This document shows positions 1 to 12,000 of a stretch of DNA of 64,000 bases, piece after piece. Position numbers and translations under genes: made by a program. This DNA comes from Pisaster brevispinus (taxonomy: Eukaryota > Echinodermata > Asteroidea > Forcipulatida > Asteriidae): the NCBI GenBank assembly GCA_023634235.1, contig JAMKCF010000020.1, positions 3,968,001 to 4,032,000 of the forward strand. Reading direction: 5' to 3'. The notes below the pieces were generated by a model. It was not told the DNA's origin. It saw only the letters and a program-made list of their open reading frames with translations, and made no database searches. Each line of letters opens with the position of its first letter. The first letter of the stretch is position 1.

Positions 1-2562
1 AATATATGAATTGAATTGTTTTTCATTAATATCAATTAACAATTTGTCGCTATTTTTTCAAATTTATATATTTTTTATTACAAAATTTATTTTAATTAGC
101 TGCTCATCACTGTAACTATAATCATCGTTTGGAAAACCCCTTTTTTTTTTAAAGACAGATTTTATTAAGTCAGAATTTAGCAGAAACACTTTGATATTAA
201 TAAAACATTAAAGGTCAGCCTCAAAAGAAAGTAATAAGAAAAATCTGATGTATGTACATGCAACTAAAAAGCACCAAAAAATAAAAGCATAACATTTTTA
301 CCCCCAATAATAGTCGCTTCACCCAAATTAAATAATTCAGCTCAATTACTGGACCAATCAAAAACAGGTGAGAGTCATTGCGGACAAAAGGTCTGAAACT
401 AGGATGCAAATTTGAAGAGGTATGTTGAAATAATAATTTAGGATGGTAATCATCCTTACTTCGGAGCAAAATAGACTGTGCAAGTCTAGGGTGTATTCAA
501 ATTTCCAAGGTGGTCCCAACCATATTGAGTTTTATGTGTGAACAATTCTGAATATATGAAATTAATTTTTTTTTTAAACAAATCAACAAAGAAAACCTGA
601 AAACTGTTTGGAAAGAACAGGCATGACATTCTTCATACTTTAGTCTGGTTTCTGAAAGGTCTTTAAAAGCTTACTAATTATGTAGGTCAGCCCTTGTACT
701 GAATAAAATGTTTTTACTTTTTTCTCAGTACAAACATCATGCCAGAAGTATAAAAAGGAGGATTACAAACAAAAATCAAATAAAACCAAGCTACAGGTAC
801 ATAAAGTGGCCTTGGACAAAATAAAAGAATAATAATAGATGTTTGAAGGGCATGACAACTTTTTTAAAGGGCATACATGTATGAGAACTGCGTAATATTA
901 CTAATATGCACAATGCACTTGCACTGTTCATTACAGAGAAATAAAACAATACTGGAAATGAGTATTGTGGTCTCTTCTTGTTCTGGATCTTTCAACACAT
1001 TGAGAGTAACATTTTAGAGCGTTTATACAAACTGTCCACATGTTGCCATAAAATGAGTAAAAACAACTACAAATTTGGAAATACATGTAACATGGGGGAC
1101 AGTATCTCCCCACCTGAAGGCAATTTCGTTAGGGTGGGAAAAGTACAGGCACTTATTTAATAACAAAGAAATGTACATTCACTTCACTAATTACATACAG
1201 AATCTCTTTTTCACCATAAAACACAGAAAAGGCACAAGTTTTCACTGGAGAGAGACAGACACATTATCATAGTTGAATTATGTTTCACATGGTTTGATAG
1301 TATTCTTTTACATATATACATGAAATGTCCAAGTGCAAACTTTGAATCATCTTTAAACCAAGTTATACATTTTTGTACAGACGTATTTGGCACATTGTGA
1401 TGTTGACCCAAACCTGGACGGAATTTGCAGAATTATTTGTGTGTTTTGTTATTACAATAATCAACATTAATCCCACTCTTGCTTAGTTAGGAACTACATT
1501 AAGTACAGGGACAAACAATTTCTTCTTAAAGTAAAGCTGTACATGTATGTTTAAAACGAACCATTTACAAATGAGGAAACACTTTTGATTGAGTTTTAGA
1601 AGAATTGAAAACTGCACTAAGATGGCCAGATTGTTGGCCATTTTGTTTCTTATTCTCACATTTGTAGTGCATGATTCATGAGATTACAGTGTGTGCATTG
1701 AACCCAAACTGGGAGTAAAATTTGGGCATAGCAAAGAGAAGAAAAAAAAATGGACAGAGAAAGCAAAAATACAAAAGCCAGTTAGTGCCATAGCTATTTT
1801 GTTTTTGAGAGCAATTGTTTTTATTTAATTTTTTAGGGCAGTTATTCGGAAAGCTAGCTGTTTATTAATTTATTTTTTAAGGTATAAGAGTGAAGTGTTC
1901 ACAAGTGACATTTTTCCTGTTTGAGGAGAAACTTCACCAAAAACGAAAAATTATTTGATTAAAAAACTATGCACTTATTAACTAATTAGTGAGTTTGTGG
2001 GTTCAGCTACAGTAGGGCTAGTGACCTTACCAGTTAAGGTCAGCGGACTAAGGTCGGTGCTCTACATGGCCAAGTGTTTATTGTATACTACATGTACATG
2101 GTGATGGCATACAAGTATAAATTCTGGCTTTTTGGCTAATGCTAAATTTGTTTAATGTCAACCAACAATTCCAAGGCATATTGTTTTAGAATTACCGTCT
2201 ATATCTACAGTACGCCATTTATAATCCATTAGCACGATCAGGCACTTTGAGAACAACACTTTGAAATGAATGATGTTTTAAAAAATAAAAGTACATTTAC
2301 AATTTTCACACACAAAAGTACTACAAGTTAAATTTAAGTTTCAATTTAAATTTCTTGCACATAAAATTAATCCTGCCCTTACATTCTTTGAAGATGAAGT
2401 ATTTGGGATAGAACACTTGTACACATCAGCAGTACATCTTGAATTAACTCAAATTCACATCTCAAAATTCTATTGCAATATTTATCTCTGTTTTTCCCTT
2501 TCTTTTTGCTGGGAGAGTGATGGAAGTTTCCAGATACATGTAGGGGTTGAATAAGGCACTTA
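1..2562. other. 3' flank of the ERICH3-LRR gene, no coding gene seen
   Basis: AT-rich sequence. Reverse-strand AATAAA hexamers at 1861-1866 and 820-825 bases earlier in the line near 1820-1825 are candidate poly(A) signals for the minus-strand gene, giving a 3' UTR of about 0.7 kb; this is a guess. A fragment at about 472-520 (GTGCAAGTCT then GTATTCAAAT and GGTGGTCCCA) resembles the inverted repeat at 52955-53100. ORFs here are short with no recognisable product. Confidence 0.4.
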
Positions 2563-3094
2563 TTAAGGCACATAGGACCCTGTCTCCAGAATCTCCTTCA
2601 CCTCTGCCAAGACCTTTGGCGAGATGGAGTTATCTCGTTCAAAGTTCACAGAGGTGATGATGCTGTTGTCTTTGACAAGCTGCGACACAGCCTTACCGGC
2701 TCTCTCCCCGAGCCCATTCCCTTCGATGTTCAGCTCCTCCAATTTCTCGTGATCAGCCAACGCGTCCATCAGCATGACACAACTGGTATCGCTGAGGTGT
2801 GCATACTCTGCGCTGAGCGTGACCAGCGACTTGTTAGACTTGATGTGGTCGATGATGGACGCCCATGCGGCTGTCGAAAGCTCGTTCTCACTGATGTTGA
2901 GATTCCGCAACTGGGTGTCAAGGGTCAAGAGTCTGGCCAGTTCGGCTGCCGACTCGTCACCCATGCCGCTGTTGCCAAGGTCCAAGTGAGTAAGCTTGAG
3001 GGCGCTGTCTGCACTTGTTGACTCATTGTGCCTTTCAATGAGGGACCCGATGACAGTGGCTACGCCTGCATCAGTCAGGGAGTTTTCACGTAAC
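2563..3094 (-). CDS. Leucine-rich-repeat terminal exon
   Basis: 532 nt, acceptor TTCTTTACAG, ending at TAA 2563-2565. It encodes about six further 28-29-residue repeats of the LxxLxLxxNxL type: LLRENSLTDAG, THLDLGNSGMGDESAAEL, RNLNISENELSTAAW, VTLSAEYAHLSDTS, EELNIEGNGLGERAGKAV, TSVNFERDNSISPKV. It ends EILETGSYVP. The pattern resembles the NLR, RNH1 and tropomodulin class of curved LRR folds; the partner is unknown. Confidence 0.85.
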
Positions 3095-6000
3095 CTGTAA
3101 AGAAAAGAGTATTAGATTTTAGAAATGATATATGAGTGACGGTTATGGGCAGAAAAATAAATTGATAATTAACAGTGTACTTCATAACTTTGATACATGT
3201 ACCAGAGCCAACTGTGAAACATTTCCATCAGTGTTGTAGGTCATAAGACCGGTCCCGGTACCCTGTGGTATCGGTCTCTGATCTTCAGGTCTTGTTCTCG
3301 GTCTTGGTCTCGAACTATTGGGTCTTGACTTTACTTTGTCTTTACGGCTTGTCCTGAGCACCGAACTCAAGCTTTGGTGTTTCTGATCAGCAGAGTGTGG
3401 GTTCAAGCCCCAGTCATGGCAGGCACTTGTGTTCTTGAGCAAGATATTTTACCATAATTGCTTTGTCCTTCGGATGGGACATTAAACCATTGGTACGTGT
3501 ACTAGGATTGGTTGTGCACGTAAAAGAACCCAGAACACTTATTGTAGAAGAGTAGGGTTAACCCCAGTGTTTCTGGTTCACATAGCAAGCACCCTTGTTT
3601 ACAGGTTTCCTCAGGCTTGCGAGCTACATTACAGGGATTAATTTCACTTGTGAGGCATCCGTTGTTTCATTAACAGAATTGTATAAGAGCAATCATAACA
3701 ATTCTTAAAATCGAATGCATAATCATATTAATTTTTAAAATAAAATCCTATAAAACAAACATGCCATTCGGTGTTTTCTCAAAAACCATGTAAGTTTTAG
3801 CTCCATGTAACAAAATTGAGTGTACTCTTTCTATTAGCGTAGATGTAAACCACACTTTTGTAGACCTCTCTCATTTACATCCCATGTGGCTACAGTCCGC
3901 CTATTGTCTGTCATTTTGGAAATTAAATTGCACGTAAAGTTAAATGGAGAGAGACAGTATGGTCAAGCACATCCCACAAAAAAGAGACCTTTTTGAACAG
4001 CACTCAAGCCATATATACAGAAGAAACACAGAGAAAACTCACAGAAGGTATTCCAAGTTGCGATACTTGTGTTGTTTGAGTGCCTTGGCCAGCTTCCCAG
4101 CTTTCCTCTCATCCAGATTCTTAGCATTGAGATTTAAAATCTATCGTGGAAAATAAAAAGGTTTATTACTTGGTATTTAATATTAAAAAGTTCATCCCCT
4201 TAAGGTGATCCCGTGGCTGCCGCTTCCCAGGTTGTATCGTTAACTTGGGTGTGATCCCAGGCTACACGGCAGCTTACGGTTGTATGGCTTCTGACTGGCA
4301 CCCATGAACAAAGATATTGACTAATAGGGAGACTGCAATTATAGGGCTGAATAGCTCAGTTTGTAGAGTGCTAATTGTTTGTATGCTAATCCGGAGGTCG
4401 TTGGTTCAAGTCAATTTTTCTTTGTTCAAACCCAAATTATTTTTAAAAATTTACCCAGTCATTTTCCTTTGTGGTTTATTACTTGAAAATAAAGAGAATC
4501 ACATTTTTTGTGTCCATGAATTATGATGACTCAGAATCGTAATAGCTATTTAAGCTTCTATGCAGGATTTTTCAAAACTGAGGGCATTTTGGTCACATTT
4601 TTGGCCTTTGAAACAAGGTCTTTGCATTTTAAAAATTTGCTTTGAGCATTTTAAATGGTTTTATTTTATGAATTTTGTGAACTGATCTTTAATCTAAAAA
4701 CATACTCATATTTGTTCATTGGCCAAAACTTGGGGAGTATCGGCTCGCATTTTGGGCATATCGGCTAGTGTGCATGGCCAGCACCCTACTAATACATAAC
4801 AGCTTCACTTAAAAAAAAAAACTTTAGCACAATACATGTATGTATGCACAGAATCCTTGCCTTAGAACAAAAATCTTTGATTTCTCAGTGAATTTGTAAC
4901 CGCTGTACTAAATACGTTAATAATAACGAATGACCTTGAACAAGTTGGTTGGAATGTCTGTGTATGAAAAACTGTCGGGAAAAACAAGAACCCAATGCAA
5001 TTGTATAAAAACCAACAATGCACGATATGTTTACAAGAGTACATCAAAGACAACATTGAAATGCTTGATATGCCTTAAAAAGACAATATATTCTTCCAGC
5101 AAGCTTTATGCATGTAGATATGTACGTTCATCGACAAAAGGATTATTTTTGTCACCAAATTGAAGGACTCCAGTTTTTCAGGCTTGCTTTGAGAACGTTT
5201 ATTAAGCAGGTTGGTTGAAAGATATGGAAGACAAACATTTTTTTCTCAAGGCCCACATCCAAATCTCACTTGATGAGAGTGTAACCATAGCAAGCCACTA
5301 AACCAATCTGGCTTTCAGGTTGGCATGTATATCATCAACACTTACCATGTAATTTTTGTCAAGACCAGTGGCAATGGATCCAGAGTCCGAGACGGATGAG
5401 TGAGAGGTCAGACTACCCTCAGGGTTCACTTCCTCCTTTGGATCATCCTCAGTTTTATCCTCATCCTTGATTTCATCTTGTTTGACTTCAACCTCCTCCT
5501 TTTGCTCTCTGAACTGCTCCCCTTGAACTGCCTCCTGCTTAGACTCGACTTCCTTCTCCGTTTCATCCTCGTCTTCAGTTGTTTTTTGTTTTTGATCAGT
5601 TTCCTTCTCATCACTACTCGTGATGTGTTTGCCGGCATCGTTGTCCTCCTCTGCCTGGTCGTCCTGCACATCTTCCTTCTCTGTATCTGTCGTTTGCTTA
5701 TCATCATCTTCATCTATCTTGTTTGAGTCAACTTCTCCCCTTTCGCTATCTCCAGCTTCCTTCTCATCATCTCCGCCATCTTCCTCTTTCTGTTCTGCAT
5801 CCGAAGTCGCCTCATCAATCTGTACATTAGGGGCATCCCTCTTTCCTACGTCACTTTCCGACTTTTCATCATCATCCTCGGTCTGAGCATCCCCATCATC
5901 AATATTTTTCGAAGCTGTGTCGTTCCGCGGAGAGGCTGTATCACCTTTATCTTCATCTTTTTCTTCATCGCTTACCAATCTCTCAGACTGAGAGTGAGAA

Positions 6001-9000
6001 TCCTCATCCCGGCCAGGTTCTTCAGATTTTTGATCTTCTTTCTCGTTGTCACTTTCTGGCTTTTCAGGGTCATCTTTAGTCTGAGCATCACCATCATTCC
6101 TGTTCTCCGAAGCTGTGCTCCGAGGAGAGGCTGTGTCACCTTTATCTTCATCTTTTTCTTCATCGCTAACCAATCTCTCAGACTGAGACTGAGAATCCTG
6201 GTCAGGTTCCTCAGATTTTTTATCTTCTTTCTCAATGTCACTTTCTGGCTTTTCAGAGTCATCCTTGGTCTGAGCATCACTATCATTCCTGTTTTCCGAA
6301 GATGTGTCTTTTCCAAGAGAGACTGCATCACCTTTATCCTCATCGATTTCTTCATCGCTAACCAATCTCTCAGATTGGGACTGAGCATCCCCGTCCTGGT
6401 CATCAGATTTTTGATCTTTCTCTTCCAGCATTGTAGAAACAGCTCCTGTTTCTGCCTCCTCATCTGCACTGACGACATCCTTTATCTTCTCTTTATTATC
6501 CTCAGAATGGTCAACGTCTGCGGTCATATTCCCACCCTCTTTACTTATAGAGTCATCTTGGGTTATTGCATCATCTTGCATTTCTTCTTCTTTGCTCTCA
6601 GCTTTAATATCTTCCCTTTCAGAGTCCGACTTCTCTACCTTTGATGCCTTCTCGCTGTCTGAATCAGAGCCCGACTTTATTTCAACAGGGACCTGTGTAT
6701 CTTCTCTCTTTGCTTCTCCTTTCTTCTTTCTGTGTTTTTTCTTCTTTTTTCTCTCACTGTCTGAATCAGAGTCAGAAGAAGAATTAGAGGAGTCGGATTC
6801 CTCCTTTTCTTCTTTGCTTGTATTATTCTCTTCTTTGACGTCATCATCTGCGTCTTGGTCTGCCTTTCTATTATTGGTGTCTTTGGGATTCTCAGGCAAT
6901 GAAGATGACGGCTGTTTGTCTTTCACTTCTAGTTCCCTCTTTTCATCTGCCTGCATGTTGTCTTCCTCATCATCATTCAGGTCGAAATCTTTCCTCTCTA
7001 CCTCTTTCCTGTCCTTAGCTGGGATGACTTCCTCTGCAGAGGCCTGGATGTCTTTGTCAGTATCATTATCTCCCTCTTCCTCTCTTACAACATCCTCATC
7101 CTTGGATGGTATTTCCTCTTCTTTAACATCATCCTTATCCTGCTCAACCTCTTTAGTCTTCCTTTCGGCATTATCATCCGAGTCAGAATCTGAGCTAGAA
7201 GCCACAACGTTGTCAGGCACCTTCTTATCTGCCTCATCCTCTGAGGAACTAAAAGAGCTTGAAGATGACGAAAACACTTTGTTGTGATCCTCTCCATCAC
7301 TATCAGAATCGCTGTCATGAGCGGAGCTCTGATGCCCAGCTTCACTATGTTTATCGACCTCCTTCACTTGGGGTTCCTTCTCCTCAGGTACCTCATGAGT
7401 GTAATCCTCCTCTTTCGTTACCTCTTGTGGCACATCTCCATCTTCTTTATTGCCCTCATCTGCTTCTTCTATTTCGGAATGAATCGGCTCCTCTTCAGAA
7501 ACCTCCTTTACAGCGTCTTCCTCATCTACTTCTACCTTGATATCTTCTTCTTCCTTGACCTCTTCTTCTTCCTTGACGTCTGCTTTAATTTCCTCATCTA
7601 GCTCATTCACTTCCTCTTTCTGTTTCCCATGATTTGACTCCACCTCAAAGTCAGAGTCTGCATCGTAGTCAGCATCATCTGGTTGCTTCTGCTCGGCATC
7701 TGACTCCGGACCGGAAAAGAAATGATCTGAATTCTTTTCTTCACTCTTTGCAGCATCTTCTGCAAAAGTACACAAAGAAAAATTGCAAATGTCATAAGCT
7801 AGGAAAAAAGGAAAACTTGATGGCCATGAAAGCAGACTGTTCAACTCTCATGCATGTTTGAACTTCTGGGACCGAGTTGGTACCACCCAATGAGTTTTAC
7901 AAGCGTGTTTCCTCAAATACTTTAGTTCAATGTAATTTATGGCTATAAAAGTTATTTCATAATGTTGAGAAAGTGGCTTCTTATGTAGCGCTCAAATCTG
8001 TCACTCAGTGATGCTCATGGCACTCCAACATTATTACCCCTAGTCAAGGGGCCAGTTATTTCATTCCTTAAACCATCTCAGCTCCCTGTGCTGCCAAATA
8101 TGTAGCGCACCAAGCTAAATCAATCACAATAATAATCTCTGCCCTCACAGGTACCCATTTACCCCTGGGTGAAGAGGAGCAATTCTAGTTAAGTGTCTTG
8201 CTCAAGGACACAAGTGTCATGACCGGGATTCGAACCCACATCCTTATGACTTAGCAAACAGAACTTGAGCCTAATGCACTAAACCGTTTGGCCACGACAC
8301 ACTTTTAAACACAGCAAAAATAATCTTTCAAAACACCATCTTGATTAACAGCAACTGACCTTTCTCAGAGTCTTCTTTCACATCCTCATCTTCAAAGTCT
8401 TCATCGTCATAGCCACCCTCCGCCTTCTCTGCTTCCTCATCAGCTGGGATCAAGGGAGAGGGGGGATAAGGGATTATCATGCAATCATGCAACTAAAAAG
8501 GGATCCAACTCTCTCTTTCTACTCCAGTACTTGCTTATAATTAAAGATATACTAATGTAAAACAAATAAAATAAAAACAAGCTTTTTGACTATTTTTAAT
8601 CTATTAATAGCTTACTGTTTATAAAATTGATCAAATGTCCAGAAAAAAACTTCTGTCCAAAAATTTTAACATTGCCACGTGTGAGCAAACTGTTCCCAAA
8701 CACTTGATTTCTTATTTCAAAATAAATCAAAATAAGCATTTTAAGTTCACGCGTATTAACGTCCACAAAATCTTTGACAAAAATCATTATTACGTACATG
8801 TGTTGACAAAGTATTGCAGCCTTTTTACAGGCCTGGAATTTCATCTTCGAGAGGGCAAGGCCATTTTCATTTCACAAAGGGCAGAACATTTTGAAGTCTA
8901 CAGGAAACTTTGAAGGGGCACCATGGCCAAGATCGGGGCAGCAGAGGCCAGTGCCTCCTTGGCTTCTGTTTGATTCCAGGCCTGATTTGATAAGTTTTCA

Positions 9001-12000
9001 CCTGAACTGTCTCACTCATTTCACCTGTTTATATATCCTACCATCTCACCTCATCACTTTAACACACCATGCATCTACTGGGGTTGCAGATCAAAGGGCA
9101 AGGATACAACAAACTATTAAGGGGCATGCAATGGTGACAACTTAAACCCGAATAACTGGAAAATAGATTCTGGCAAAATTACTGTTTTCAAGATACATGT
9201 GTACATTTGTGTACGATGTGTTCATTGAAATCAAAGTAAACCAAATTAAAGTAAAACTGCTACTGAAACTCAAAGTGCTGTAGTGTTTTGTAACAGTGTA
9301 TTCCAAAAACAACAGAGGGAGAAGAAATTCCTAGATGGTGCTCAGTGTTAATAGAAAACGTAACTTAGTGTGTGTTTTTATAAACCACAAGGGAAACTGA
9401 CTGGGTAAATAATTTGGGGGTGAACAAAGAACAAAATTGACACGAGTTCGATTTGAACTTGCGACCTCTTGGTATATGTCATACAACAGTATGGTTTCTG
9501 ACTGTGGTATCCCCAGAATGAAGGTATTGCCAACATAGGGCTAGATAGCTCAGTTAACGACATGTCAACCACTACCAGGAGGTCGGAAGTGCAAATCCTG
9601 CTCTACTCAAAACTGAATAATACTGTGTTATACTGGAAATACTTCAGAACAAACCATTCAACTTGTAAATTTCCTTCTAAGGAATATTGGTTTAGAGAGA
9701 GTGATTCAAAAACATTTTTATCTGAGAAATGTTCCTGCATGATATGTTTCTCAGACGGTGTATTCCAGCTATGGATTTTTCTTCCTGCGTTTCATACAGT
9801 GTGTGTATGTATCTCAAAAATGCTACCTACTTTTGAAATGAATTTTTCACTGTTTGACAGTACAAATCTACGATTAAAACAATCAAACGGTTCCAAAACC
9901 CAAAGGTATACTTTGCCTTTAAGACCTGATGTTGAAAATTGTTAACAATCAGGAACAAATACTTTCAACATACGTCAGGCCTGGAATTACACCCAGGCCA
10001 TTAAAACGATGGCCTATGTTGCCCAGGTCTTGGCCTTGGTGCCCCTTCAAGAGTTTCCCATTTAGACATTTAAGACTTCCAATGGAAGTGCCAGTTTCAA
10101 ATGAAAATGGCCTTCCCCTCTCAAAGAAGAAATTCCAGGCCTAATATGTATGTATACCTGCGGACAATGAAACAAGACTTTCAAAAGTAGTTCCTACAGT
10201 CATGACAATGCATGCAATTCTAACATGAATGGTACTTACAGACTCCAGACACAGACACAGAAAATTTAGAAGAGGAAATCTCAGAAATACGTTTCTTCAC
10301 ATTTTTAAGGTGATACTACACTACTTTATTGAAAAACATGGGCTCTAGCAACAAAGGAATTTGTGGCCTCCCCAGGGCTGTATTCCACTGGGATATTAAC
10401 ACGTTGACTGCCGGTCATAGATTTGTAGGGCGTTGCCATTTGCCAAGTGTGTTGCGCATGCGCGCATACTAAATAGGTACTTTTTTGGTGTCTACATGTT
10501 GTAATACAAATTCTAAGAATGTATGTCCTCACCACTGCCAGAAGCGTATTTGTTGCATTCTCAGTGATGCCAGTGTATTTAATTAACAATACAAACACCT
10601 TTCATTCTCTAAGAGTATACTCGTAGTGGCAGAATCCGTTACACCTATTACTACAAATATACTTGTAGGTGGCAGTCAATGTGTTAAGAGATACAGTGTG
10701 AAAGGGCTTTACGTGTGTGTACATGTACACTGTACACGTCCCATGTCTATACATAATAGTGAATCATGAGAGAATGTACAAGAGTTATAATTTGTAGTTA
10801 GCATTAGATCCAAGATGTAAGTGCCCAATAGCACTCTGCACTAATGATGTCATAGCAAACTGCACTAGTAGATTAGTCTGTACACGCGAGTAAAACATAA
10901 AGTTTAGAGATGCACAGGCGCCTATAGATAGAGAAACTTTACACATTGTCTGAGGTCTGGGTACTGAGTTTTTACATGTATTTTTAGCATTAGTGGAGAG
11001 TGCTTGGGTGGACTGGGTTGAGATCAGCGGATTGTGTATGTATGCTTGTAGTAATTCATAATAGTGCGCCCTTTTATTATGGCATGATTTTACCAACTTG
11101 ATCAGCTCTCACTAGTCTATGGAATCATGCAGCAATGGGGTAGTTTTTTGCTTTGCTTTTCTCCCAGCCTTTCCAAAGGAATCAATCAGCACATGGTCGC
11201 AGAAATAAATTTGTGTCTTGTGTTGTAATTTTGCCTTAGACAAAGACTCTGCAAGAGTCAAATTGTGAGGACATTAACCGGTTTTTGGCAGAAAAAAAGG
11301 ACACAAACAATTATGTCACCCAGGGTCATGTTTGTTCATAAGTTATGTAAATTTATTTGTGCGATCGGGTGCTGATTGGTTCCCTAGGAAAGGCTGGAGA
11401 GAAAACAAAGAAAAAAAGTTAACCCAATGCCGCAAGATTCCCAAGACATTAGTGAGAGTTTGTCAAGTTGGTTAAATCATGCAGTAAGAGGGCGCTGTTA
11501 CGAATTACTACAAACAGCACACACAATCCACTATCAATGCAGACTACATCTGTACATTAGTACAAGACTACAATAGTACTACAAGACTACAAGTCCTTAG
11601 CTATTACGTCTTCAGAAGACGATCAGAACTATAACTCATATGAAGATTATTATATTTTATTCCACAAACTTCACGAGAAAATATTACATGATACGTGGCC
11701 CTCTACAGTTGAAGCTACATGTAATGTATCATGTAAATGTATCAAGACTGTAATGTTCAATACATCTTTGTACAAGTATGGATACATGTAGAAACGCTTG
11801 AGAAAGTCGGTTCACATTTAAGATATGAAGGAAAGTACATTGCAAGCATGAAAGTAAGACAAACATGTTAGAGCATGTCATATAAGTAACTGTAATTGTG
11901 TAAGTAGTTATATAAGTACATAACTGTAGTTGTAAGTAGTTACATGTAAGTGTGTCACAAAGTGAAGCCTTTCTACATCTGTGCAGCTAGATTAATGTAT

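Noticed and set aside
4862..5163. Overlapping ORFs between the acidic and LRR exons as a separate LRR first exon
   Set aside because: Neither frame encodes LRR-like sequence or ends at a usable donor in the right phase.
5400..7861. Several long ORFs on the plus strand and in other frames opposite the acidic exon (for example 6592-7287 and 5994-6644)
   Set aside because: They are shadows of a low-complexity Glu/Asp/Ser coding exon, whose antisense reads as Ser/Leu/Phe-rich frames. Splice phase and human similarity support only the minus-strand frame.
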